Counted from the stretch's first letter, positions 7,793-15,498 are shown. The stretch is DNA of 19,462 nt from Betaproteobacteria bacterium (GCA_015655165.1 JAATFN010000451.1:1-19462); one strand, 5' to 3'. Translations and numbers: made by a program. The notes: a model not told the origin generated them from the sequence alone.

Positions 7793-8311
7793 CAGGTGCA
7801 TACGCTTGACTTTATGGAACAAGCGATTAAAGTAAATCAGACTATCTTTTTCTTCGCTGACATCAATTTCGTCGAGTTCAACAAATAACACAGAATGCGA
7901 GCCCACTGTCTTGCACTCTTTAATCCGCCCTTGCAGCTTGACCAATGCCTCTTTTAGTGCTGGCTGATTAAATGCATTTTTATCCCAGACATTCCAGGAA
8001 AAACGTTCTTCCATCGGGACCTTTGTTGCACCGGAAAAATGCAGCGCCATCTGTTCTTGTTCATCAGTTAACACATTCACGCATAAGTGCCCATTTTCCT
8101 TGAACACATCATGCATCGCACTATTTCGGTTAATGCAGACCAATATTGTGGGTGGAGAATCTGTCACCGAACAGACTGCACTTGCAGTAATACCGCAACG
8201 ACCGGCAATACCGTCCGTGGTAATAATGCTGACAGCCGCAGGCAAGTGTGCCATTGCATGACGAAATCGGATTTGTTCCGGACTTAAACTTGTTGTGCCT
8301 GTAGCACTCAT
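7790..8311 (-). CDS. NAD(P)H:flavin oxidoreductase, HpaC/IacG/IifD type
   Basis: A 173-residue member of the flavin reductase-like domain family that supplies reduced FMN or FAD to two-component monooxygenases. Landmarks are 'FRHAMAHLPAAVSIITTDG', 'GITASAVCSVTDSPPTILVC', 'INRNSAMHDVFKENGHLCVN', and the terminal 'LIYFNRLFHKV' (usually a Y-x-G/R-x-Y-x-x-L-type strand near the end). Length and order match HpaC-like reductases. The ATG at 8311 has AGGAG upstream at good spacing. It lies on the minus strand between kinase and response regulator, separate from the monooxygenase operon but close enough to be its partner. In iac clusters the equivalent is IacG, and in the indole cluster of Acinetobacter IifD. 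The reductase function is secure, and pairing with the 4860-6026 monooxygenase is likely. Confidence 0.9.
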   Translation of the reverse strand: MSATGTTSLSPEQIRFRHAMAHLPAAVSIITTDGIAGRCGITASAVCSVTDSPPTILVCINRNSAMHDVFKENGHLCVNVLTDEQEQMALHFSGATKVPMEERFSWNVWDKNAFNQPALKEALVKLQGRIKECKTVGSHSVLFVELDEIDVSEEKDSLIYFNRLFHKVKRMHL

Positions 8312-8602
8312 ATTGTTCTCCTGGTCACACGATACCCGTCAATGATAAAAACGGGTGCAACAAGCACTGAAATCGCGCATGCTGCAAAATATACATACCA
8401 GAGTAAAACAGCTGAAAATGATACACAATCAGTCCAAATGCCTGATTTATACGGAGATGCGCCTAGCTTTTTACGGGTTTTTACCTATATCAATAACAAT
8501 ACTTTTCTGGCGCGAATCTTGCTACATACTACAAGCAATACTTCGTAATACATGTGTTAGGCAATCTATCCACCCGAAGAATGTTTTGTTGGGATGACAA
8601 TC
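8312..8602. promoter_or_regulatory. Divergent intergenic region between flavin reductase and response regulator
   Basis: About 290 bp without a convincing gene; short frames on the plus strand lack a ribosome site and family features. It should carry the promoters of the reductase (minus) and the response regulator (plus). The motif AATACATGTGTTAG at 8547-8560 recurs with one change at 9390-9403, upstream of the plus-strand ABC importer. I see no clear -35/-10 pair. Confidence 0.45.
8547..8560 (+). promoter_or_regulatory. Candidate regulator box, copy 1
   Basis: AATACATGTGTTAG, a near-palindrome centred on CATG, sits 43 bp before the response-regulator start. Thirteen of fourteen bases match the copy at 9390-9403, in the same orientation. 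A FixJ-type regulator acting on its own gene is a plausible user, but this is inference. Confidence 0.35.
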
Positions 8603-9235
8603 ATGAGTACCAATACACCTGTTGTTTATATTGTTGATGATGATGAGGCAGTACGCACTTCACTGGCATGGCTTTTAAATTCGGTCAACATTCAGACCGA
8701 ATGCTTTGACGGGCCACAAGCGTTCCTGAAAAGCTACGATGCGACCAAACCCAGTTGCCTTATTCTGGATGTACGTATGCCTGAAGTCAGTGGTTTCCAG
8801 TTACAGGAAACATTAAACGAGCTTGGTGCGGCCATTCCAATTATTTTTGTATCAGGTCATGGCGATATACCGATGTCGGTTCGGGCACTGCAAAACGGCG
8901 CCATCGATTTCTTTGAAAAACCCTATCATTCCCAGATGATACTAGAGCGTATACAACGTACGTTAAAAAGTGTCATTGATAATCAGCAAGCACGACTTCG
9001 TCGCCAGCAATTGCATACCCGGCTCAAGTTTTTGACCGCACGGGAACGCGAAATCATGGAGAAAGTGATTCTTGGTGCATCTAGCAAAGTCATTGCCAGA
9101 GAATTGAATATTAGTACAAAAACTGTCGATGTACATCGTGCCAGCATTAAAGAAAAGCTAGGCTGTCAAAGTACTGCATCATTAGTACGTGATGTCTTAC
9201 TGGATGCTGGTCCGCATTTTTTAAGAGCTGCTTAA
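8603..9235 (+). CDS. FixJ/LuxR-family response regulator
   Basis: A 210-residue two-component response regulator. The receiver domain occupies about residues 1-120, with the acidic pocket DDD near residue 12, the phosphoacceptor aspartate at 56 in LILDVRMPEVSG, the switch serine in VSGHGD, and the conserved lysine in FFEKP. A LuxR-type helix-turn-helix follows ('LTAREREIMEKVILG', 'SSKVIARELNISTKTVDVHR'). This is the FixJ/TodT/StyR architecture. I prefer the ATG at 8603, giving 'MSTNTPVVYIVDDD'; an in-frame ATG at 8594 is possible and would add three residues. The neighbouring kinase on the same strand is the expected partner, although the reductase gene lies between them on the other strand. 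Likely targets are the divergent enzyme promoters nearby. Confidence 0.93.
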   Translation: MSTNTPVVYIVDDDEAVRTSLAWLLNSVNIQTECFDGPQAFLKSYDATKPSCLILDVRMPEVSGFQLQETLNELGAAIPIIFVSGHGDIPMSVRALQNGAIDFFEKPYHSQMILERIQRTLKSVIDNQQARLRRQQLHTRLKFLTAREREIMEKVILGASSKVIARELNISTKTVDVHRASIKEKLGCQSTASLVRDVLLDAGPHFLRAA

Positions 9236-9687
9236 GCCCCATCCCAACAGCACACACATCTCTCGTTGAAATTGCAACCGGTTAAAGCCGTCGTTAGCCG
9301 CCACATCTTGTTTTTATCACAAACATAGCATCCACTTCTCGTTGCGATGCGATGCTCTTGTCACATAGACCAATTGATTCAATTATTAAAACACATGTGT
9401 TAGTTGTAGTAATGCGCCCATCCGCATAGACTAGAACGCTTTAATTGAAGCACATCAGCGTTACCATCATCCTCAGCTGGCGCTACAGATATGGCTGTAT
9501 ATCGTTTTAAATATAAGTTCCCATATCTTCATATCTTTTACTAATAAGCAAAGCAATAAAGAGTCGTTCCCATCTTGCGGGTTGATTTTTATACTTGGAT
9601 CACATTGAGATACGTCACCAACAATATGGCTAGCGGGCAGATTGCCCGGCATATTTCTCTTAATTGATCAGAAAAAAGGATACATCG
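9236..9687. promoter_or_regulatory. Long leader/promoter region of the polar-amino-acid-type ABC importer
   Basis: About 450 bp with no gene that I can support on either strand. It holds the perfect 12-bp palindrome AACACATGTGTT at 9390-9401, a small tandem repeat of CATATCTT at 9522-9537, and a short hairpin CGGGCA-GAT-TGCCCG at 9634-9648 followed by a T-rich stretch just before the ribosome site of the binding-protein gene. The length and the hairpin suggest possible leader regulation, but I recognise no known riboswitch. Confidence 0.4.
9390..9403 (+). promoter_or_regulatory. Candidate regulator box, copy 2 (perfect palindrome core)
   Basis: AACACATGTGTTAG contains a perfect 12-base palindrome and matches the copy at 8547-8560 in 13 of 14 positions. 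AAC and GTT half-sites around a CATG core recall, from memory, the boxes of StyR/TodT-type regulators. It lies about 285 bp before the binding-protein start. Confidence 0.38.
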
Positions 9688-10485
9688 ATGAAATTCCGGA
9701 CTTCGCTCTTCGTTTCATTGGCACTACTGTCTGGTGTTGTACATGCAGATAAGCTAGATGACATTAAAAAGGCAGGTGTAATTCGTGTCGCAGCATTTGA
9801 TGGCAACCCGCCATTTGGCTTTGTCGATACGCATAAAAAAATCGTTGGTCTTGATATCGACTATGCCAATGCATTAGGTAAAAAGCTAGGTGTAAAAGTC
9901 GACATTGTGCCAACCAATCCGGCAAACCGTATCCCGTTGTTATCGTCCAATAAAGTTGATCTGGTCTTTGCAAATTTCACGATTACCGACGAACGTGCCA
10001 AAGTTGTCGATTTCAGTATTCCCTATTTTGCTTCAGGTCAACAATTCCTTGCTAAAAAAGGTGTACTGAAAAATGCCGATAGTGTTAAGCCTTTGCGTAT
10101 TGGCACAGACAAAGGAACCACAATGGAAACAACACTGCGTGAAAAATACCCTGACACCAAAGTTGTTTTATATGACGATACACCATTAGGCATTGCAGCG
10201 TTACGTAACGGCAATATTCAAGCCTTTACCCAGGATGGCTCAAAACTTGTCGCGATACTGTCGACCTTACCAGACAAAGACAAATACGAAATTCCTGCAT
10301 TTGCCATTTCAGATGAATACCAAGGTATTGGTGTACCAAAAGGTGAAACACGTCTGGTATCTTACCTGAATGACTGGTTAGTCGAACTGGAAAAAAACGG
10401 TTCTGCACAAAAAATCTATGACAAGTGGTATGGTCCAAAAAGTAACTCACCCTTACCGCGTTTATTCAAAATCGGTGATAAATAA
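9688..10485 (+). CDS. Polar-amino-acid-type ABC substrate-binding protein
   Basis: A 265-residue periplasmic binding protein of the SBP_bac_3 family. The signal peptide 'MKFRTSLFVSLALLSGVVHA' is followed by 'DKLDDIKKAGVIRVAAFDG'. Family landmarks are 'NRIPLLSSNKVDLVFANFTI' and 'ERAKVVDFSIPYFASGQQF', which form the lobe binding an amino- and carboxyl-bearing ligand. I chose the ATG at 9688, with AAGGA seven bases upstream; a longer frame from 9664 has no ribosome site. It heads a plus-strand operon with two permease genes, separated from them by a strong hairpin. It is clearly paralogous to the protein encoded at 16956-17747. The ligand is unknown; an aromatic or indolic amino acid would fit the neighbourhood but is not shown by sequence. 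Confidence 0.93.
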   Translation: MKFRTSLFVSLALLSGVVHADKLDDIKKAGVIRVAAFDGNPPFGFVDTHKKIVGLDIDYANALGKKLGVKVDIVPTNPANRIPLLSSNKVDLVFANFTITDERAKVVDFSIPYFASGQQFLAKKGVLKNADSVKPLRIGTDKGTTMETTLREKYPDTKVVLYDDTPLGIAALRNGNIQAFTQDGSKLVAILSTLPDKDKYEIPAFAISDEYQGIGVPKGETRLVSYLNDWLVELEKNGSAQKIYDKWYGPKSNSPLPRLFKIGDK

Positions 10486-10518
10486 CCTACTCTACCAAAG
10501 CCAACTTTGATGGCATGC

Positions 10519-10546
10519 TGAAGGGAAACCACATGGTTTCCCTTCA
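10519..10546 (+). other. Strong stem-loop between binding-protein and permease genes
   Basis: Thirteen-base perfectly complementary arms (10519-10531 and 10534-10546, starting TGAAGGGAAACCA) are separated by CA. No T-run follows, so transcription may continue into the permease genes. The hairpin probably stabilises the binding-protein message or gives differential expression within the operon. Confidence 0.6.
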
Positions 10547-10625
10547 TGCGTTCCCGGCCTATGTCGATCCGATTGCATAGACCTGTCAATATTCATCAGT
10601 GCATTATGATTAAAGCTGGATTGCC

Positions 10626-11360
10626 ATGTTTTCACCTGAACTGTCTGATCAACTGCTCGCCCCAAAATATATCGTCTGGATGTTGCATGGCCTGGTTACG
10701 ACGCTTGCATTGACCGTTTGTGCGGCTATTGCAGCCACACTTCTAGGTTTTATACTGGCAGCCATGCGTTCCTCAACACATCGCATTATCCGGTTTCCTG
10801 CTGCTGCATATACATCCATGTTTCGCAATACGCCCTTGCTGGTGCAATTGTTGTTCTGGTATTTTGGGGTACCGAGCAGCTTTCCTGATGGGTGGATGGA
10901 ATGGTTAAACAGTGTGCACAACATCACGTTATTTGGTGTACTTACACTGACTTGGCCATCATATGAATTTCTCTGTGCCCTGGTTGGCCTGACCCTATAT
11001 TCGAGTGCATTTATTAGTGAAGAAATCCGTTCAGGCATACGCGGCGTTGCGACCGGGCAAAATCTGGCAGGTGCGGCGCTTGGTCTAACACGTCTACAGA
11101 TCTTGCGGTATATTATTTTGCCACAAGCACTGCATATCGCATTTTTGCCGTTGCTTGGCCAATATATGAATTTACTTAAAAATACATCTCTGACCATGGC
11201 CATTGGTCTAGCTGAATTGTCTTACACATCAAGACAGGTTGAAGCAGAAACATTCCGTACATTTCAAGCATTCGGTATTGCAACCATCCTGTATATCGGC
11301 GTGATTGCTGCAATAGAAGCATTTGGTTACTGGCGTTCACAACGCCAGCGACAGGTCTAG
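10626..11360 (+). CDS. Polar-amino-acid-type ABC permease, subunit 1
   Basis: A 244-residue inner-membrane permease of the HisM/GlnP family. The N-terminus 'WMLHGLVTTLALTVCAAIAA' is the usual first helix, followed by 'MFRNTPLLVQLLFWYFGVP'. The ATPase-contacting EAA loop reads 'AGAALGLTRLQILRYIILPQ'. The ATG at 10626 has a modest GGA-containing ribosome site. It lies 140 bp after the binding-protein gene and 10 bp before the second permease gene, with which it should form a heterodimer. No ATPase gene follows, so the pair must borrow one from elsewhere. Confidence 0.93.
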   Translation: MFSPELSDQLLAPKYIVWMLHGLVTTLALTVCAAIAATLLGFILAAMRSSTHRIIRFPAAAYTSMFRNTPLLVQLLFWYFGVPSSFPDGWMEWLNSVHNITLFGVLTLTWPSYEFLCALVGLTLYSSAFISEEIRSGIRGVATGQNLAGAALGLTRLQILRYIILPQALHIAFLPLLGQYMNLLKNTSLTMAIGLAELSYTSRQVEAETFRTFQAFGIATILYIGVIAAIEAFGYWRSQRQRQV

Positions 11361-11370
11361 GAGCACAAGT

Positions 11371-12063
11371 GTGAATCTGACTGTGCTACTGGACAACTTG
11401 CCTTATTTACTCTGGGGAGCCTATCCGGACGGACCCATAGGTGGCGCTACATTGACGCTATTGCTCAGTGTAGGTTCTGCCATCATTTCCGGTGTATTAG
11501 GTGTCGTACTCGGTATCGCACTCGCCATATCAAGGGGAACACTGCGTCAGTTGCTCACCATTGTGATTGGGTTTTTCAGGGCAATTCCAGTCTTAATGCT
11601 CATCTTCTGGACCTATTTTTTATTGCCGATTGCCTTTGGTATCGACATCCCCGGGGTTATCTCTGTCATGTGCGCCTTATCTTTCATTGGTGCAGCTTAT
11701 CTGGCACACTCCGTTGCAGCCGGCATTCAGGGAATTGGTAACGGCCAGTGGCATGCCGGCCTGTCTCTAGGGTTACCGCGCATGGCCGTTTTACGCTACA
11801 TCATCTTGCCTCAAGCTGTGCACATGATGATGCCATCGTTTGTCAATCAATGGATTTCATTAATCAAAGATAGCTCGCTGGCCTATATCGTCGGGGTCAA
11901 CGAGCTTTCGTTTGTTGCCGCACAAGTCAATAGCCGGCTCATGGTCTATCCAATGGAAATCTTTTTATTCGTCGGTCTGATATATTTTCTGCTTTGCAGC
12001 AGTTTAGAAGCACTTGCTGGATATTTCACGCACAATCGCGAGAAATATCCCTCATATCAATAA
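11371..12063 (+). CDS. Polar-amino-acid-type ABC permease, subunit 2
   Basis: A 230-residue inner-membrane permease of the same family as its neighbour. It begins 'NLTVLLDNLPYLLWGAYPD' and has 'GGATLTLLLSVGSAIISGVL' as the first helix, 'FRAIPVLMLIFWTYFLLP' next, and the EAA loop 'AGLSLGLPRMAVLRYIILPQ'. I chose the GTG at 11371 because AGGAG lies seven bases upstream and the gap to the preceding stop is then only 10 bp. The longer frame from 11323 would overlap the first permease gene and has no ribosome site. The next gene is a diguanylate cyclase 197 bp away, so the operon ends here without an ATP-binding subunit. Confidence 0.92.
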   Translation: MNLTVLLDNLPYLLWGAYPDGPIGGATLTLLLSVGSAIISGVLGVVLGIALAISRGTLRQLLTIVIGFFRAIPVLMLIFWTYFLLPIAFGIDIPGVISVMCALSFIGAAYLAHSVAAGIQGIGNGQWHAGLSLGLPRMAVLRYIILPQAVHMMMPSFVNQWISLIKDSSLAYIVGVNELSFVAAQVNSRLMVYPMEIFLFVGLIYFLLCSSLEALAGYFTHNREKYPSYQ

Positions 12064-12260
12064 AATGTATCACCTTGCTTTCGGTTAATTTTTACGTACA
12101 ATAGTATGTCTTGGTATAAAAAAAGAAAACATCATAAATGTTGTAAATTTGACAACAAATTAGGTTTCAAAAAATGTAGCATGATAGTTTCCCCTTCCCG
12201 CTGTCATGTCGCCTATGCCGAGGCAATCGTTAAGGATTAACCTAGGCTGCGTATCGATAC

Positions 12261-13325
12261 ATGTTCTATGAGAATACAGTCAATGATACCCGTGCACGGG
12301 CTATTCGCTTCAGTACACGCGTCTATCGTCTGCGTATACTGGGTACGGCATTATGTATTCTGCCGATTATCTCTGTCCTATCAGAAAACCGAGTCACCGC
12401 GCCATTGCTCTTCATCGGCTTATTCTTCAATGGTTTGGTTTGGGCACATATCGCCTACTATTTTGCATCCCGGTCAAATAACCCCAGTCATTGCGAATTC
12501 AACAATCTGACCTTGGATTCGGCATTTGGCGGATTCTGGATTGCGGTAATGGGGTTTAGTCCGATCCCTACAGCAATTTTTTTAACGTTGCTGAGCATCG
12601 ATAAAATCGCGTCAGGGGGATGGCCGCTATTGCTAAGGTCGACATTAGCACTAGTCGTATCATGTGTTATTTCTTGGGCCTTGCTGGATTATCCGTTTTA
12701 TCCTGCATTAACACTGCAAACGTTTTTTGCGACCCTACCATTCCTTTTTTTATACTGTGTCGCCCTCAGTTATTTTTCATACCGTCAGGGTCGAAAAATC
12801 GCACGCCAGAATAAAGAGCTGGAAAGACTCAATCGTACCGATATTCATATCGAACTACCAAATCGCCGGTTTTTTGAGTCGCGCGTGTCGGAAGCGCTGG
12901 AACACCATCAATTATCAGGACACATGTTCGCTTTGCTGTTAATTGACATCGACCATTTCAAAGCCATCAATGACAACTACGGTCATAGCAAAGGGGATGA
13001 AGTATTGGCAGCAGTTGCAGACATTTTACGCACGACTTGCCGCACGCACGACATACCAGCACGCTATGGAGGTGATGAATTTGCAGTACTACTCACACAT
13101 ACTGATTTATTACGTGCCACAATAATTGGCGAACGTATTCGCCACAAAGTCAGTCAATTATCTTTCGAGACGACACCTGTTCTGAGTTGCACTACAAGTA
13201 TCGGTGTTACACAGATTTCAGAAGAATTTACAACACCGGGACAATGGGTCGCTGCAACTGATATAGCACTATATCGCGCAAAAGCAGCCGGACGCAATCA
13301 GGTTGTGAGCTATATACCAACCTAA
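12261..13325 (+). CDS. MASE2-GGDEF diguanylate cyclase
   Basis: A 354-residue membrane protein that should make cyclic di-GMP. Residues about 15-175 are hydrophobic and match the MASE2 sensor domain of AdrA/DgcC ('RFSTRVYRLRILGTALCILP', 'GLVWAHIAYYFASRSNNP'). The catalytic domain starts near 190. The metal-binding strand reads LLLIDIDHFKAINDNYGH, the active site GGDEF is at 270-274, and the inhibitory RxxD site RTHD is at 261-264, so product feedback is expected. The entry helix, usually LTGLPNRR, reads IHIELPNRR here. No clear Shine-Dalgarno sequence precedes the ATG at 12261, but there is no better start. It is probably a single-gene unit with its promoter in the AT-rich 197-bp gap upstream. 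AdrA relatives control cellulose synthesis; the target here is unknown. Confidence 0.92.
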   Translation: MFYENTVNDTRARAIRFSTRVYRLRILGTALCILPIISVLSENRVTAPLLFIGLFFNGLVWAHIAYYFASRSNNPSHCEFNNLTLDSAFGGFWIAVMGFSPIPTAIFLTLLSIDKIASGGWPLLLRSTLALVVSCVISWALLDYPFYPALTLQTFFATLPFLFLYCVALSYFSYRQGRKIARQNKELERLNRTDIHIELPNRRFFESRVSEALEHHQLSGHMFALLLIDIDHFKAINDNYGHSKGDEVLAAVADILRTTCRTHDIPARYGGDEFAVLLTHTDLLRATIIGERIRHKVSQLSFETTPVLSCTTSIGVTQISEEFTTPGQWVAATDIALYRAKAAGRNQVVSYIPT

Positions 13326-13353
13326 AATAAATGGGGTAGTTGCCATACAAACC

Positions 13354-13418
13354 TTGATGCAATTTCCGGTGCTTTTCCGGTTTACTCCACCACCAAATGC
13401 GCCAGAAAATTGCATCAA
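13354..13418. terminator. Long inverted repeat in convergent gap, possible bidirectional terminator
   Basis: Perfect 12-base arms TTGATGCAATTT (13354-13365) and AAATTGCATCAA (13407-13418) enclose 41 bases that include a direct repeat of TTCCGG. It lies between the convergent diguanylate cyclase and multicopper oxidase genes. The wide loop and lack of T-runs make simple termination uncertain; a protein-binding site or small-element remnant is possible. Confidence 0.4.
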
Positions 13419-13494
13419 CAACCAATGGCGAACCTGCTTTTATTTTTCAAAAAAGTATGGCCATCATCTACATTGGTCTTCAACATTGCTGCGG

Positions 13495-15003
13495 TTAAAT
13501 AATCCGTATGACACCCATCATACCCAGATCCTCATGCTCGAGAATATGACAATGAAACATCCAGTCACCCGGCAAATCAAACCTGACTTTGATCCGTACG
13601 ATCTGGCCCGGTTTCACATTGACAGTATCACGCCATGCCAACATTGAGTCGTGTGTCACATCAAACCCGGTCTGACGATTGACAATCTGAAACTGTGTAC
13701 CATGCACATGGAAAGGATGATCCATATCACTGGCATTGATAATTTCCCATAATTCAACATCCCCGACCCGACCGGTAAAATCGGCACGCTGATGATCAAA
13801 TGTTTTACCATTAATTAAAAACTGCATTCCTTCAGGGCGCCCGGATTGGGGGTCTATTCGTACCGTCTCCATGTCGACTATTTCTGTCAACAGTACTTGA
13901 CGAGTCACCATTGCTTCGCCCAATGGAGTAATCATACGTAAACGTTCAGGCACAGTGTCGCTCCCATGCCCCATTAATGTCACATCAACCAATGTGATCT
14001 CTTCTTCTACACTGGCTTTCTGATCATCTCCCATACGCATCTTGCCGCGTTCATAGGCAAGTGCTTTTAATGTCGCCTGTTGTTGGCCTGTTGCAGGCGG
14101 GTTCACGATCACTTCAGCACGCTCACCCGGTGCCAGCAACAACGATTCGATTGCCTGCCCGGAGGCGAGCAAACCACCATCTGTACCGACTAATACCATT
14201 GGTACCCCGACCAAATGCAGGTAGCGTGCACTACATGCATTCCATAAGCGCCAGCGTTGTGGCATATGGACATCCAGAGTAGGCCTTAATTGACCATTCA
14301 CCAATACAAACTGCCCTTCTCGCCCATTCATCCAGTCCATCACTGTGTTAGGCATGATAGCGCCTTGCATATCAAGCTTGAGATCCGAAAACATCAGGTG
14401 TGTCTCAACGATTGCGGCTAACGGATCATCTTTGGCACGAACAATGAAGGTACCTGCCAAACCGCGAAACACTTGCTCAGCTGTCATGTGATGTGGATGT
14501 GGATGAAACCAATAAGTTCCAGCACTGCCTTTGGGTAAGGTAAAGCGATATGTATGACGCCCGCCAGCTGGTACTAGCTGCATTGGTCCACCATCCTGAT
14601 CATTGGGAACAGACAAACCATGCCAATGGATTGTCGATGGCTGCGGCAACTGATTGACAAAGACAATCTCAACCGTGTCACCTTCATATACATCAATCAA
14701 TGGGCCTGGTAATTTACCTGCATAGCACCATGCTTGTGTTGTCTGTCCAGACATCAAAGACAATGATGTAGGTGTTGCTTCCAATGTCGCACTAAAAGTA
14801 CCTGCACGTTGCGACTGATTGGGCAACCGCCATAACGGTCGTAAAGGTTCAGATGAAACCATGTTGTCCACAGTAGCCAACTTCACATCATGCGCTGGCA
14901 TCTCTTGCTGCATGTGATGCATGTCATGCACATTCTGCGCACGTAATATACCGGGTAAAAATAAACCTGCACTTGTCTTTAAAATAAATTTGCGACGATC
15001 CAT
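13495..15003 (-). CDS. Tat-exported multicopper oxidase, CueO-like
   Basis: A 502-residue periplasmic three-domain multicopper oxidase. The N-terminus 'MDRRKFILKTSAGLFLPGIL' is a twin-arginine signal. Copper ligands are all present: HWHG at 126-129, HPHPHH at 167-172, HPFHVH at 429-434, and FHCHILEHEDLGMM near the C-terminus, giving type 1 ligands C485, H490 and M495. The methionine axial ligand fits cuprous oxidases such as CueO. The mature N-terminus is rich in His and Met ('HDMHHMQQEMPAHD'), possibly for Cu(I) capture. An excellent ribosome site, AAGGAGG, precedes the ATG at 15003. The small secreted protein gene 75 bp upstream on the same strand probably shares its transcript. The likely role is periplasmic Cu(I) detoxification. 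Oxidation of phenolic or indolic compounds is also possible for such enzymes. Confidence 0.93.
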   Translation of the reverse strand: MDRRKFILKTSAGLFLPGILRAQNVHDMHHMQQEMPAHDVKLATVDNMVSSEPLRPLWRLPNQSQRAGTFSATLEATPTSLSLMSGQTTQAWCYAGKLPGPLIDVYEGDTVEIVFVNQLPQPSTIHWHGLSVPNDQDGGPMQLVPAGGRHTYRFTLPKGSAGTYWFHPHPHHMTAEQVFRGLAGTFIVRAKDDPLAAIVETHLMFSDLKLDMQGAIMPNTVMDWMNGREGQFVLVNGQLRPTLDVHMPQRWRLWNACSARYLHLVGVPMVLVGTDGGLLASGQAIESLLLAPGERAEVIVNPPATGQQQATLKALAYERGKMRMGDDQKASVEEEITLVDVTLMGHGSDTVPERLRMITPLGEAMVTRQVLLTEIVDMETVRIDPQSGRPEGMQFLINGKTFDHQRADFTGRVGDVELWEIINASDMDHPFHVHGTQFQIVNRQTGFDVTHDSMLAWRDTVNVKPGQIVRIKVRFDLPGDWMFHCHILEHEDLGMMGVIRII

Positions 15004-15078
15004 CGTCGACCTCCTTGATTAGTCATAGCCAGTACGGCTTTGATTAGGCACCAGAAAATAGTGCAACGCCTCATGCAC

Positions 15079-15414
15079 TCAGGCTAACATCATTGGAGGA
15101 GGTAGTAGGGGGCGATGACTAATACTAGTCAGTGGCAATACGTCCGATGCAAAATGTAAAGACAATGCTGCATTCACTGTATATACCGTCTCCCGCAACA
15201 AGGCATGCAACATGGCGCATGCTTGGCTACAGATTTTCTTGTGTGGTGTTTCCTGACAATCGAAAGTTGTGTCAAGTTGTGCATGCACCGCGATTTCCAT
15301 TTTCTGGACTACGGTATCATGTGCGACAAGCACAGCAGAAGCGGGTAATACACCATGCCAAGACTGGAAAAGAATCAATACTGTCAATGTATACTGCAAC
15401 AAAAGACGTAACAT
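15079..15414 (-). CDS. Small secreted Cys/His protein upstream of multicopper oxidase
   Basis: A 111-residue protein with a hydrophobic N-terminus 'LRLLLQYTLTVLILFQSWHG' that looks like a signal peptide or anchor ending near 'LPASAVLVA'. The middle holds C53, C62 and C66 ('FDCQETPHKKICSQACAMLH') with nearby histidines, and the tail is 'HRPLLPPPMMLA'. Small exported proteins with a few Cys/His residues and a proline-rich tail occur next to copper resistance genes (CopL/DUF2946-like), and this gene directly precedes a CueO-like oxidase. I infer a metal-related role and do not claim a specific family. No good Shine-Dalgarno sequence precedes the ATG at 15414, so the start is less certain. Confidence 0.65.
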   Translation of the reverse strand: MLRLLLQYTLTVLILFQSWHGVLPASAVLVAHDTVVQKMEIAVHAQLDTTFDCQETPHKKICSQACAMLHALLRETVYTVNAALSLHFASDVLPLTSISHRPLLPPPMMLA

Positions 15415-15498
15415 GGATAAATACTATGAGAAGACAGACTACAGATCATAAAACAGAATGAGTCACCATGATGGCTTGTCCATCAAAATCGTACCGAC

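Noticed and set aside
8342..8597. Two overlapping short plus-strand frames (68 and 80 codons) in the reductase-regulator gap
   Set aside because: Neither has a Shine-Dalgarno sequence or recognisable protein features, and the second would run into the response-regulator start.
10649..11203. A 184-codon open frame on the minus strand
   Set aside because: It lies wholly antisense to the well-supported permease gene, has no ribosome site and no family features.
13354..13647. A 97-codon plus-strand frame entering the multicopper oxidase gene
   Set aside because: It begins inside an inverted repeat, is antisense to the C-terminal copper-binding region, and has no ribosome site.
15132..15461. A 109-codon plus-strand frame opposite the small Cys/His protein
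   Set aside because: The minus-strand frame has a signal-like N-terminus and sensible operon position; the plus-strand frame has neither.
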